Origin: Lolium rigidum
Taxonomy: Eukaryota > Streptophyta > Magnoliopsida > Poales > Poaceae
DNA length: 64,000 bases
Direction: 5' to 3'
NCBI RefSeq assembly: GCF_022539505.1
Contig: NC_061510.1
Coordinates: 402,176,249 to 402,240,248 of the forward strand
Below are positions 1 through 11,138 of the stretch, piece after piece. Position 1 is the stretch's first letter. Each line of letters starts with the position of its first letter. Below the pieces are notes generated by a model, which saw only the letters and a program-made list of their open reading frames with translations, was not told where the DNA came from and did not search any database. A program made the position numbers and the translations under genes.

Positions 1-1331
1 TAGGTATGGTGGACACAAATGGCATAGTGGTTGGCTCAAGTATTTTGGATGCATGAGAAGTATTCCCTCTCGATACAAGGTTTAGGCTAGCAAGGTTATT
101 TGAAACAAACACAAGGATGAACGGTACAGACAAAACTCACATAAAAGACATATTGTAAACATTATAAGACTCCATACCGTCTTCCTTGTTGTTCAAAACT
201 CAATACTAGATGTTATCTAGACTCTAGAGAAACCAAATATGCAAACCAAATTAGCAAGCTCTAAGTGTTTCTTCATTAATAGGTGCAAAGCATATGATGC
301 AAGAGCTTAAACATGAGCACAACAATTGCCAAGTATCAAATTATCCAAGACATTTTAGAGTTACTACATGTAGCATTTTCCAATTCCAACCATATAACAA
401 ATTAACGAAGAAGAAACTTCGCCATGAATACTATGAGCTAAGAACACATGTGTTCATACGAACCAGCGGAGCGTGTCTCTCTCCCACACAAGCATGATGA
501 ACTTATTCAAACATAAACAAAAACAAACAGACGCTCCAAGTAAAGTACATAAGATGTGGCCGAATAAAAATATAGTTTCAGGGGAGGAACCTGATAATGT
601 TGTCGATGAAGAAGGGGATGCCTTGGGCATCCCCAAGCTTAGACGCTTGAATCTTCTTAGAATATGCAGGGGTGAACCACCGGGGCATCCCCAAGCTTAG
701 AGCTTTCACTCTTCTTGATCATAGTATATCATCCTCCTCTCTTGACCCTTGAAAACTTCCTCCACACCAAACTCAAAACAACTCATTAGAGGGTTAGTGG
801 ACAATAAAAATTAACATGTTCAGAGGTGACACAATCATTCTTAACACTTCTGGACATTGCATAAAGCTACTGGACATTAATGGATCAAAGAAATTCATCC
901 AACATAGCAAAAGAGGCAATGCGAAATAAAAGGCAGAATCTGTCAAAACAGAACAGTCCGTAAAGATGGATTTTATTAGGGCACCAGACTTGCTCAAATG
1001 AAAATGCTCAAATTGAATGAAAGTTGCGTACATATCTGAGGATCATGCACGTAAATTGGCTTAATTTTCGGAGCTACCTACAGGGAGGTAGACCCAGATT
1101 CGTGACAGCAAAGAAATCTGGAACTGCGCAGTAATCCAAATCTAGTACTTACTTTACTATCAAAGACTTTACTTGGCACAACAAAACATAAAACTAAGAT
1201 AAGGAGAGGTTGCTACAGTAGTAAACAACTTCCAAGACACAAATATAAAACAAAGTACTGTAGCAAAATAACACATGGGTTATCTCCCAAGAAGTTCTTT
1301 CTTTATAGCCGTTAAGATGGGCTCAGCAGTT

Positions 1332-2069
1332 TTAATGATGCACTCGCAAGAAATAGTATTTGAAGCAAAAGAGAGCATCAAGAGGCAAATTCAAAACACA
1401 TTTAAGTCTAACATGCTTCCTATGCATAGGAATCTTGTAAATAAACAAGTTCATGAGGAGCAAAGTAACAAGCATAGGAAGATAAAACAAGTGTAGCTTC
1501 AAAAATTTCAGCACATAGAGAGGCATTTTAGTAACATGAAAATTTCTACAACCATATTTTCCTCTCTCATAATAACTTTCAGTAGCATCATGAGCAAACT
1601 CAACAATATAACTATCACATAAAGCATTCTTATCATGAGTCTCATGCATAAAATTATTACTCTCCACATAAGCATAATCAATTTTATTAGTTGTAGTGGG
1701 AGCAAATTCAACAAAGTAGCTATCATTATTATTCTCATCAAGTGTAGGAGGCATAGTATAATCACAACAAAATTTACTCTCCATAGCAGGTGGCACCAAA
1801 ATACCACTATTATTATTATCATCATAAATAGGAGGCAAAGTATCATCAAAGAAAATTTTCTCCTCAATGCTTGGGGGACTAAAAATATCATGAAAACCAG
1901 CTTCCCCAAGCTTAGAACTTTCCATATCATTATCAACAATGGTGTTCAAAGCGTTCATACTAATATTACTACCAGCATGCAAATAAGATTTCATAGGTTT
2001 TTTAATTTTCGCATCAAACAATCCATGTTTTAAATCAGGAAATAGAATAAGAAGCTCACTCTTGTACAT
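1332..2069 (-). CDS. Retroelement-encoded protein of unknown function (245 aa)
   Basis: This open frame lies directly downstream of the primer site of the minus-strand retroelement, in the position where an autonomous element would have gag. The N-terminal half is acidic and Asn-rich, with loose repeats ending in a PPIYDD/PPTLDE-type motif. The C-terminal third has a hydrophobic stretch (roughly residues 180-205) that could cross a membrane. I recall similar predicted proteins scattered through cereal genomes wherever this non-autonomous element occurs, but know no assigned function. No zinc knuckle, protease, RT or integrase motif is visible. It is best treated as element-derived rather than as a host gene. 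Confidence 0.55.
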   Translation of the reverse strand: MYKSELLILFPDLKHGLFDAKIKKPMKSYLHAGSNISMNALNTIVDNDMESSKLGEAGFHDIFSPPSIEEKIFFDDTLPPIYDDNNNSGILVPPAMESKFCCDYTMPPTLDENNNDSYFVEFAPTTTNKIDYAYVESNNFMHETHDKNALCDSYIVEFAHDATESYYERGKYGCRNFHVTKMPLYVLKFLKLHLFYLPMLVTLLLMNLFIYKIPMHRKHVRLKCVLNLPLDALFCFKYYFLRVHH

Positions 2070-2145
2070 TATGCCAAACTAGTGTAAACAAGAAACAACA
2101 AGATGCAATTGCAGGATCTAAAGGAAATAGCTTCGAGCACACACA

Positions 2146-2337
2146 CGACGGCGCCAGAAAAATACTTTACCTGGGACCGTAGTATGAGTGCCTTTTACCT
2201 TTCCTCCCCGGCAACGGCGCCAGAAAAGTACTTGGCGCGTAGTTGACGAGGGAGGAAAAGTGCTTAGTTGCCGGGCTTGCCAATGTGTGAGTGCCGTTTA
2301 CCTTCCCTCCCCGAGCAACGGCGCCGTGAAAAGTGCT
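2146..2337 (-). repeat. Three tandem primer-binding-site-like segments next to the LTR
   Basis: A motif complementary to the 3' end of tRNA-Asp (TGGCGCCGTTGCCGGGGA on the minus strand) is exact at 2205-2222. Partial copies lie at about 2146-2160 and 2309-2325. Each is followed by AGAAAA/GTGAAAA and a CTT motif. The copy nearest the LTR is the most altered (GAGCAACGGCGCCGTG). Normally one site lies directly beside the LTR, so a local triplication is inferred. Confidence 0.6.
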
Positions 2338-4049
2338 TGATGTCTACGGGAGCTTCTATTCTTGTAGACAGTGTTGGGCCTCCAAGAGCAGAGGTTTGTA
2401 GAACAGCAGCAAGTTTCCCTTAAGTGGATTACCCAAGGTTTATCGATCTCGGGGAGGAAGAGGTCAAAGATATCCCTCTCATGCAACCCTGCAACCACAA
2501 AGCAAGAAGTCTCTTGTGTCCCCAACACACCTAATAGGTGCACTAGTTCGGCGAAGAGATAGTGAAATACGGGTGGTATGAATAAGTAGTAGCAACGGCA
2601 CCAGAAAAGTGCTTTGCCCAGGACAGTAAACAAGCAGTAGTAACGCAGCAGTAGTAACGCAGCAGTAGTAACGCAGTGAAACAGTAAACAAGCAGCGATA
2701 GCAGTATTTAGGAACAAGGCCTAGGGATTAGACTTTCACTAGTGGACACTCTCAACGTTGATCACATAACAGAATAGATAAATGCATACTCTACACTCTT
2801 GTTGGATGATGAACACATTGCGTAGGATTACACGAACCCTCAATGCCGGAGTTAACAAGCTCCACAATAATGCTCATATTTTAGTAACCTTTAGTGTAAG
2901 ATAGATCAAAAGACTAAACCAAGTACTAACATAGCATGCACACTCGTCACCTTCATGCATATGTAGGAGGAATAGATCACATCAATATTATCATAGCAAT
3001 AGTTAACTTCGCAATCTACAAGAGATCATGATCATAGCATAAACCAAGTACTAACACGGTGCACACACTCGTCACCTTTGCACACGTGCGGGAGGAATAA
3101 AACTACTTTAATAACATTGCTAGAGTAGCACATAGATAAATTGTGATACAAACACATTGCAATCATAAAGAGATATAAATAAGCACCTCACTATGCCATT
3201 CAACAGTGAATAAGTATTCCGTGAAATATAGCCTAAGAGACCCACACGGTGCACACACTCGTCACCTTTACACACGTGGGACAAGGAGTCTCCTGGAGAT
3301 CACATAAGTAAAACTCACTTGACTAGCATAATGACATCTAGATTACAAGCATCATCATATGAATCTCAATCATGTAAGGCAGCTCATGAGATTATTGTAT
3401 TGAAGCACATAGGAGAGAGATGAACCACATAGCTACCGGTACAGCCCCGAGCCTCGATGGAGAACTACTCCCTCCTCATGGGAGCGACGAGCGGTGATGA
3501 AGATGGCGGTGGAGATGGCAGCGGTGTCGATGGAGAAGCCTTCCGGGGGCACTTCCCCGCTCCGGCAGGGTGCCGGAACGGAGACTCCTGTCCCCCGGAT
3601 CTTGGCTTCGCGATGGCGGCGGCTCGGAAGGTTTACGTGGGTTTCGTCGTTCGTAATAGGGTTTTCGCGACGGAGGCTTTAAATAGGCGGAAGGGCAGCC
3701 TCGGAGGGGGCTCGGGGCCACCACACCATAGGGCGGCGCGGCCCCCTCCGGCCGCGCCGGGTGTGGTGTGGGGCCCCCGTGGCTTCCCTCCGGCGGCTCT
3801 CGGGTGTTCCGGATGGTTCCGGGAAAAATAGGAACCCGGGTCTTGATTTCGTCCGATTCCGAGAATATTTCGTTACTAGGATTTCGAAACCAAAAACAGC
3901 AGAAAAAGGAACTGGCACTTCGGCATCTTGTTAATAGGTTAGTTCCAGAAAATGCACGAATATGACATAAAGTGTGCATAAAACATGTAGATATCATCAA
4001 TAATGTGGCATGGAACACAAGAAATTATCGATACGTCGGAGACGTATCA
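2338..4049 (-). repeat. 5' LTR (1712 bp) of the left-edge retrotransposon
   Basis: On the plus strand the segment begins TGATGTCTACGG and ends GACGTATCA, so on the minus strand it runs from TGATACGTC to CA. A minus-strand TATA-like box (CCTATTTAAAGCC) lies at about 3675-3690 and could drive element transcription. The plus-strand start carries a degenerate copy of the primer-site neighbourhood (about 2587-2625) followed by three copies of a CAGTAGTAACG repeat (2634-2676). Small GC-rich ORFs in this region are chance frames within the LTR. Confidence 0.8.
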
Positions 4050-4147
4050 GGCCACCGTATTCTCCTCGAGAATTCCCACCAAAAGGGATGTCCTCGATCC
4101 ACTATGGGACCTTAGGAAGGTCACCGAACCCGCACAAAGCTTGGGGC

Positions 4148-4405
4148 TATCTCCACAACTTAATTGGAGGCTCCCAATAAATTGCCACAAAGGCCTTGCC
4201 CTTGAAGATTCTCCACAACTTAATTGGAGTCCCCAAGAACACCACTAAGATGCCACAAAGGCCTTGCCCTTGAAGATTCTCCACAACTTAATTGGAGTCC
4301 CCAAGAACACCACTAAGATGCCACAAAGGCCTTACCCTTGAAGATTCTCCACAACTTAATTGGAGTCCCCAAGAACACCACTAAGATGCCACAAAGGCCT
4401 AGAAT
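4148..4405. repeat. 68-bp tandem repeat, about four copies, inside the older LTR
   Basis: The unit begins TCTCCACAACTTAATTGGAG and includes GCCACAAAGGCCTT. Copies start near 4150, 4210, 4278 and 4346. The first is shorter and diverged; the last three are nearly identical, indicating recent local expansion. Confidence 0.8.
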
Positions 4406-5264
4406 CCGTCTAGGGTTCCAAGAACCCAAGAGTAACAACCTTCTTGCTTTCACCTCCACGAATCACCGTGGAGAACTCAAACCGATGCACCAAATGCAAT
4501 GGCAAGAACACCACAAAGATGCTCAAGTCCTTCTCTCTCAAATTCCAACAAAGCTACAAAAGCTATTGGGGGAATAAGAGAGGAAGAACAAATAAGAGGA
4601 GGAACACCAAATTTCTCCAAGATCTAGATCTAGTGGATTCCCCTCACAAAGAGAGGGATTTGATTGGTAGGAATGTAGATCTAGATCTCCTCTTCCTTTT
4701 CCCTCAAAAAGATTCAAGAAGCATAGGAGGAGTAGAGGGAAAGGGAAGCTTTCAAGGTCAACAATGGTGGAGAGCACTTGGGGGAAGAGGTAGCTGCCCA
4801 AGGAGGAAGAAGGGGGGCTTAAATACCCCCTCCCATCGAAATATGACCGTTTGGGTGTGCTCGGGCCGGATTTTCCGGGCCGGATATTTGCAAAATATCC
4901 GGGGCCCAAAAAACGGCTAAGGACATGAGAAAACTGCTCTCAGGATGGGGGCCGGACATTTGGCCGGATATTTGCCCGAATTTGTCCAAAAACCGGATTT
5001 TTCCGGGGGGCCGGATTATCCGCCCCAAACTTGGGGCGGAATATCCGCCCCCGAAAACTGGCGAAACATCTAACTGAAACGGGCATAACTTTAGCATCCG
5101 GACTCCGATTTTGATGATCTTGGGCTTGTTTTAAAGCTAGGAACAAGCTCTACAAGATCATGCAGGAAACCATCATAATTCAACAAGGGAGGATAGAAAC
5201 AAATGATGAAAGGTTTGACCTATCTAAAAAAGACATACCGGTAAAACCTCCAATCTTAAAAATG

Positions 5265-5515
5265 CAACAAGTTGCCCGTGCAAAAACCATTCTTGATGAA
5301 CTAGAGCTTGTCATGAGAATAAGCACAAGCTCTAAATCATCACATGGATAAGATCCAAATAATAACCAAGAAAGATGATGAACCAAACTCGAAAACGCAA
5401 CAAGTGATCTATGCAAAATCCATTTTCGATGAACTAGAGCTTGTCATGAGAATAAGCACAAGCTCTAAAACATCACATGGATAAGGTCCAAATAAAAACC
5501 AAGAAAGATGATGCA
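5265..5515. repeat. Direct duplication, about 129 bp, in the older LTR
   Basis: Two consecutive segments share GATGAACTAGAGCTTGTCAT followed by GAGAATAAGCACAAGCTCTAAA and a CATCACATGGATAAG stretch. A second duplication of about 70 bp (ATTGCTCCCCCATAA...CACCATG) lies at 5761-5905. Both are internal to the LTR. Confidence 0.7.
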
Positions 5516-6273
5516 AGGATTCAAAGGTTTGAGCTCTCTCCGAACGATATGATCGAGTTACTCACTCGAGAGCCCTCTTGATAGTACGGCAACTAAACTA
5601 TAAACCGGTCTCCAACTACACTATGAGACCGGTGAGAAAGAAACCCTATCAAGAGCAAACCTTATACTTGCGCATTCCACTTGAGCTTGATGACGACGAT
5701 CTTGACCTCAACAAGATGGAACGCCTTTCTTGCTTGTGCTTGCTTGACGAAGTCTTGTAGATTGCTCCCCCATAAACCACCATGGGAGAGCTACTTCTTC
5801 GGCATCTTCACATAACCATGACCACCATGTGGATTGCTCCCCCATAATCCACCATGGGAGAGCTTCTTCTTCGGCGCATCTTCACATATCCATGATCACC
5901 ATATGGATGGCAAGACTCAAGCAAAGGATCTCTTCGAGATGGCTCATCTTGAACTTGCACATCATTTCTCCATGGTAAGCTTCAAGCTTATGAACTCTTC
6001 GAGTTGGCTCATCTTGAACTTGCACTTCATTTCTTCATTCTTCATCATGTTGATGTCTTGAAGTAACTTGAGGGCTCACTTCATTTTCATCTTCAAGACA
6101 TACTTGACACTTGATATCCTTCATCAATTTCTTCTTATTGCAACCTTGAAGCCAACATATGGTTCAAGAATTGCTTATGGACAACTCCTACAAATATAAC
6201 TCAATGCAAACATTAGTCCATAGGGATTGTCATTAATTACCAAAACCACACATGGGGGCTCCATGCACTTTCA

Positions 6274-7545
6274 GCCGCCCCACCCCCTTCGCCGGAGGGC
6301 TGCCTGCGCCGCCGCTCCACCTCCCCATGGCGCTCCGCTTGAAGCTCCCGATTCGCCTCCAGCCTCCCTGCAGTGAAGCTCTGCCTCCTGCCGTCCCAAG
6401 CTGCAGATCCGCCGCGCCACCATAGGCTTTCGCCGCCACGCGGTGAGGCCAAGCTCCGGCTACCGGCGGGGAATAGCAGCAGGGGTCGCGGACCATGGTC
6501 ATCTGCTGCTCCTCCGCTGCCCCGCCGCTCCTCCTCTGCTGCCTCGTGCTGCCCCACGCACACAACGGCACGGCCACAAACAGCGCCTCCGCGCGCACCA
6601 CCACGCAGCCGGACATGCTTGGCAAGGTACGCCGCCGCGCCCCATGCATCTTCGGTGAGATCGCGACTCACCGTCACCACAAGCTTGCTCCACCGATGCC
6701 ACACGAGCTCCCTCCACTGCTGTTTGCTCCTCTTGGGCATCATCACCTCCACCGGCCACTCTATGTGGTCATCTGTGTGCTCTTTTTTTCTTTTTCTTGT
6801 AGTGCTACTATCTACAGGTTGACGTAGGGCAAAATGCGATGCTACAAACAGTGGTCGCTGTTGCTACAGAAGGGTTCTATGTTTGCTACCATGGGATAAT
6901 GTGTTTTGGGTTTTTTCTGTGTGCCTGGCGGGCGATTTGCTACATACCTATTTTCTTTTTGCTATAATCATTCTGTGATTTTGCGACAATAATATAATTT
7001 TTTTGGTACAATAATCTTGTGCCTCCACTAAAATCCAATGCTACAATTTGCTACAATAGCAAAAAAAATGGTTGCTACAATATTTATAACTTTTTGCTAC
7101 TATAGCATATATTTTTTGCTATCCATTCTCCGACGAGGTTTTCCGGCGAGGTCTCCGGCGGGGTCAGCAGCGATGTCTCCGATGAGGTCACTTTTGCTTC
7201 ATTGGCAGATTATTTTTGCTACAATAGTGTAACGCTTTTGCTACATGGTCTCCGGCGAGATCTCCGGTTAGTCTCCGGCGAGTTCTGCGTTTTTTTAGGG
7301 GTGAACCTTTTTTGCTACAATTGGGCCAGTTTTGCTATAATGGTGCTTTTATGGAAGCAAAAGTGGAATTTTAGGTGAAAATAGAGTTTGCTACAATTGA
7401 ACCATTTTTTGCTACTTTGGTACATCATGGTAGCAAAAGCGGGAAAGTGAGGAGGTGATTTGATCAGATGGCCCAAAACGCCCCAAATAGACTGATCCAA
7501 CGGCTGGGGACCCGGGGATCCCCCGGGGGACGCTCAGCGTGGCCC
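6274..7545. other. Unclassified repetitive segment rich in TTGCTACA motifs
   Basis: The left third (6274-6830) is GC-rich with several overlapping open frames rich in Arg, Pro and Ala on both strands and no recognisable domain. The rest repeats TTGCTACAAT/TTTGCTAC many times, with interspersed TCTCCGGCGAG motifs, and ends in a GC palindrome (CCCGGGGATCCCCCGGGGG at about 7511-7529). I remember this combination from cereal DNA-transposon-type repeats but cannot find a matching inverted end, so the class is open. No gene is called here. Confidence 0.4.
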
Positions 7546-7547
7546 TT

Positions 7548-7845
7548 TGGAGAAGCAATTTAGGTGTTCAAATTGCCTCAGTGTTACTACCATAAGTTCT
7601 TCTGTTTCTATATATATAAGAGAACTTTTGTCAACTAGAGCACTTCTAAATTTTGACAGTGCAAGTATTCGGTGTACCTATTTTTGCAGGATATATATCC
7701 AGCTCCCCATAATTATGATCATGTACCAGTACTTATATGGTTGCCATCCGCAACTACCATATCGAGTGCTCATCATGGCAATTTTTACTCAGGTCACATG
7801 CATCATGTTACATCTAGCTACAAGTATACAACGGGGTTGGGACTT
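7548..7845 (+). repeat. Isolated copy of block B of the F-box/PCO spacer array
   Basis: This copy shares with six others (near 39305, 42965, 49625, 52775, 61420 and 63030) the ordered motifs GAACTTTTGTCAA, ATATATATCCAGCTCCCC, AATTATGATCATG, GGTTGCCATCCGCAAC and TCATGTTACATCTAGCTAC. It is the most diverged copy and the only one on the far side of the defensin and CACTA region, more than 30 kb from the others. Nothing is recognised between 7846 and 7999. Confidence 0.7.
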
Positions 7846-8002
7846 GGGAGGACATGTTTTACTTCATGGTCCATGCCATGCATGTTGAGTGTCTGAAATC
7901 ACGATGATCGGAATGGATGAATATTTTGGAATGGGACGAGCTATCATTGCAATACATTGTCTACGACTGAAGCTATCTCCTCCGCCAGTGGTGCACCTCT
8001 TA

Positions 8003-8278
8003 GAGCAATTCCAATAGTGTAGCCAGCTGCTGGCTATAACATGTCATCTATAGCCAATTTAGAGTCAACATATACAATAGTGAGTTATAATAATGTAGTA
8101 CTTTATCAATGTATGGTCCACTTTTCACTCTCACAAAGTGCCTAGAAGCACGTGCTAGAGCTGGCTCTTGCATAAGAGCCCACTCTCCTTCTCTCTCCTC
8201 CTCTCTTTCTTCCAACTAAGCAATAATATACTATTTTAATCCTTATAGTCAGCTGACTAGGACTTATTGTACTTGCTC
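8003..8278. mobile_element. MITE, Tourist/Harbinger-like, 276 bp
   Basis: The terminal inverted repeat is imperfect: left end GAGCAATTCCAATA, right end reverse-complement GAGCAAGTACAATA. It is flanked by TTA target duplications at 8000-8002 and 8279-8281, the length and sequence preferred by PIF/Harbinger elements. It has no coding capacity. Confidence 0.75.
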
Positions 8279-8281
8279 TTA

Positions 8282-10188
8282 GTACGTTCTTTAATAAAAG
8301 GAACTGTCTCCTTTGATTAGAACCAGATATTATCTCTCTCCTCGGGGCGCACCATGCCGCTACTCCGCCCTCTTCATCCACGGTTGGCTCCGATCTACTG
8401 AATGGAGTTCTAGTTTTCCCTGACCTAGGGATTTTAGTAGGGCAACACTGAGACTCTTCGTTGATGATGGTGTGGATCGAGCGAATAAATTTTCCTCGAG
8501 CGTCTCCATGTCGATTGTGTCGAATGCAGTGACGCAAATGGCTAGGTGGCGTAGGTTACCGTTGGCCTCTTCGGACGTTGATGTTAGGGCTTGCATTATT
8601 TGCCGGCAGCTTCCCTTCGCAAATTAGTCCTTGGGCTCATCTTTATCATGTTGGTGCGGCCGATGCCAGCGTGAGGCACGTGAGTTTTTTTGTGATCTTC
8701 AATCTGTGTATGTGTGTATCTTCTAATGGCGATGACTTTGATGGTTTCTTGTCCAGAGTGTTGGTACAACATGACCATGGCCATGATGACTTCCCTTCGA
8801 TGATCAACTACGATAAGCTGGCTTCGGCGATGGAGAGGCCGTATTGAAAATATGATGTGATGCAAAACGATATATATGTATAAAGGACCATCTTTGCAAC
8901 ACGGGCGAGTGAGTAAGCAAGATTGATATGCATGATGTGGACAAGGTACGTAGAACATGAATAACTAAAGATAATCAACATAAACAAAGCGCATCTCGGT
9001 ATCCATGAATTTAAATAAGCAAACTTGTCCACCGAGAGAAAACATAAATAGATAAACAACCACAAATAAAAGCCAATAAGAGATGAACTAGTCGTGATGA
9101 GATTTTTCAAACTAGATCACGTATTGATATGTTTTGAGGAAAATAATTTTAGACCCAAAAGTTTCCCCACTTGTAACACACGTGTTTCGAGGAAAATAAT
9201 TTCTGACCGAAAAGTTTCCCCACTTATAACACGTGAGTGTCTCATTTTTGGTTCTTCTTTTTTATTTAGAAGTTACAACCTACTTTGATAAGTCACAATG
9301 TGGCATGGAGAGATGGTTTTATCATAAAAACCACATGCATATGAACATATCAGTACAGTTACCACTAAAATATATGGAAGGGAAAGAAAGTTCTTAATAG
9401 TGCATAACCATATATACATCACAAATCGGTGATTGGATAAGAGAGTGAACATGTGTAAAGTGTGCCAAGATATGTGTCACAAAATAAATATGTTACATGC
9501 CATACAGAAATACTTGCATAAGAGTACAAACTAATTCTATGCAATAGCACGATATCAAAAAGAAGCTAGGCGCATGATTAGTTCATGTTGGCCGCTGATG
9601 TTTTTTGAGGCGTTGGCCGCTGATTTGAAAGAGCGGATCCAGCACAAAGAACTTCCTCGTGGCACGCATTCCGTGATAATGTGATATACAAAATGATATG
9701 AATATATCAACGCATGCACCATTTTTTATAAACTTCAGTTACTGATATGGTATAATTATTTCTTACCTAGTATGTTTCATCAACTCACTATGATTTAACA
9801 AATTAAACGCCAATTCCTGCCACTGCATTCTGGGAACTTATAGTTAGACAACAAGAGCTGAAGCATGAAAAAATCCGAAGGTGTTGTCTGCAAAACCGGG
9901 AATTTTCTGCTACCTTCAAATATTTGGCCATTCTATGGTAAAATCCAAATTTTACCATGTATCACTGTTTATCCTCAGTGAAGTAAGAAAGCATAAATAT
10001 AAAACTATAATTAGCGCTAATTTGAATTTCATGTCTCCACAATATGCAATAAACGAGGCTCCAATTTATTAAACTCAATAGGAAAATTGTTACAACAAGC
10101 ACAAGTAAATAATTCAAAAAACATTCTGTAAGTAAATAAGATGCATGCTAGCACCACCAGATAATGTTTCCTTAATCTCCGCCAAGTT
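8282..10188. other. Intergenic sequence without a supported gene
   Basis: Short open frames near 8578-8847 have no recognisable domain. A direct duplication lies at 9130-9235, with AGGAAAATAATTT and AAAGTTTCCCCACTT each present twice, separated by about 53 bp. The stretch 9240-10180 is AT-rich and lies downstream of the minus-strand defensin-like gene, so it should contain that gene's 3' untranslated region. No clear polyadenylation site was identified. Confidence 0.4.
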
Positions 10189-10584
10189 CTAGTTAATGCA
10201 TGGCTTACAACATTTGCATGCCCCATTAAAAGGTCCAATTTGACAAAAGCCAACTCGAAAACCCTCGTCGCGACAACTATCCGTGCACTCATCATCTTCC
10301 GAACACGCACCCTTGAACGTGCCACTTGGTCCTTTACAGAACCCGTCGGGACAATGATCATGGGCCTCTGAATTTGAAAACTCACACGTCAACATAAGAC
10401 AATGAAACTAATGCATATGATGAAAAAAAAAATCTAAAAATAGAAAAACGAACAATTTATCTATATTGATAAAAGCAAATTGCGGGAAAAACAGATAATG
10501 GATTTTACCCGTTGCCAGCACGAGCAGCAGTAGCATCGCCAAGATGATGAGCGTGTGCGGCTTTCGTAGCGACTTCATTCTCAT
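10189..10584 (-). CDS. Defensin-like (gamma-thionin family) secreted peptide gene, two exons, start codon abutted by a CACTA element
   Basis: Minus-strand gene. Exon 1 is 10584-10509, an intron with GT...AG ends follows (10508-10368), and exon 2 is 10367-10189, giving 84 residues. Exon 1 encodes a basic start and a Leu-rich hydrophobic core (residues about 12-24), a typical secretion signal. Exon 2 encodes the mature domain, with the plant-defensin order of cysteines including FKGAC, DECTDSC, EGFRVGFC and CKCCKPC. There are ten cysteines rather than eight. The family acts outside the cell, mostly against fungi. The coding frame looks undamaged. However, the ATG is itself the target site of the CACTA insertion, so the original promoter now lies 15.3 kb away at 25917 onward. 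It is therefore probably silent or misregulated. A second in-frame ATG is codon 3. Confidence 0.8.
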
Positions 10585-10892
10585 CACTACAGGAATGGTG
10601 ACAGATGCCGACGGCCAGAGTGTACGCCGACGGCTTTTTATCGGGGCCGTCGGCGTACGGCCTCGCCGGGGCAGCTCACGAACCCGACCGTCGGCGTACG
10701 AACACCGTCGGCGTAGAGGAGGCTACGCCGAGGGCAGCCGTCGGCGTCACCTTGGCCCTCGGCGTAGCACCGGCATCGCCTCTGGCCCAGCCCGCGCCGT
10801 CGACGCCCGCTCACGGCGTCACTCAGACGCCGACGGCCACCCTCGGCATAGGGCATGGACACCCTATGCCGACGGTCACCCTCGGCATATAG
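10585..10892. repeat. Left CACTA terminus and subterminal repeats
   Basis: It starts CACTACAGGAATGG and carries a dense set of direct and inverted copies of a short motif of the type CGCCGACGGC/GCCGAGGGC (for example at 10607-10650, 10690-10745 and 10830-10890). It ends in a T-rich run (10890-10920). Reading frames crossing it are artefacts of the repeat. Confidence 0.85.
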
Positions 10893-11138
10893 TATTTTTT
10901 TATTTTTTTTTATTTTTTTCCCTCTCTCATATTACTTTATAATATGTTTCTATTATTTATTTACTAGTATGAATTATGTAAAAAATGGTTCTATTTTTTA
11001 AGAATTCGTAGATGGCATATGTAGGTCCCATGCATGGGTGACGCTCTTCGCAGACGGGTCAACCGGAGCCACTAGGCCCAACATTTGCTATCGATGTACA
11101 TATGGGTAGATCCGCGGGGTCCCCGCCCTACGGTTTCC

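Larger units (their letters stand above)
1..4049 (-). mobile_element. Non-autonomous Gypsy-like LTR retrotransposon, 5' part, cut by window edge
   Basis: Read on the minus strand, this is the 5' LTR (4049 to 2338), a primer-binding region (2337 to about 2146), one small ORF (2069 to 1332) and a long untranslated stretch running off the left edge. The 3' LTR is outside the window. No reverse transcriptase, integrase or protease reading frame is seen in the visible part, so it is probably a non-autonomous (LARD-like) element mobilised by a relative. The 5' flank is GGCCA (4050-4054); a 5-bp duplicate is expected beyond the other LTR. It appears to sit inside the older LTR at 4054-6273. The family name is uncertain; the LTR sequence is familiar from wheat-type genomes. 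Confidence 0.8.
4050..6273 (-). mobile_element. LTR of a second, older retrotransposon, interrupted by the first
   Basis: The right boundary reads TGCACTTTCA on the plus strand, so on the minus strand the LTR starts TGAAAGTGCATGG at 6273, a start I recognise from a wheat-type Gypsy LTR. A minus-strand TATA-like box (GGTATTTAAGCC) lies at about 4818-4830. The middle contains several CCGGATATT/CCGGATTTTCCGG palindromic motifs (4862-5050). At 4049/4050 the sequence changes abruptly into the terminus of the other retrotransposon without reaching this LTR's own end, which implies nesting. The remainder should lie to the left of the window. Confidence 0.65.

Noticed and set aside
6373..6827. Proline/arginine-rich protein gene
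   Set aside because: Overlapping frames on both strands with the same bias and no domain; it is a product of GC-rich repeat sequence.
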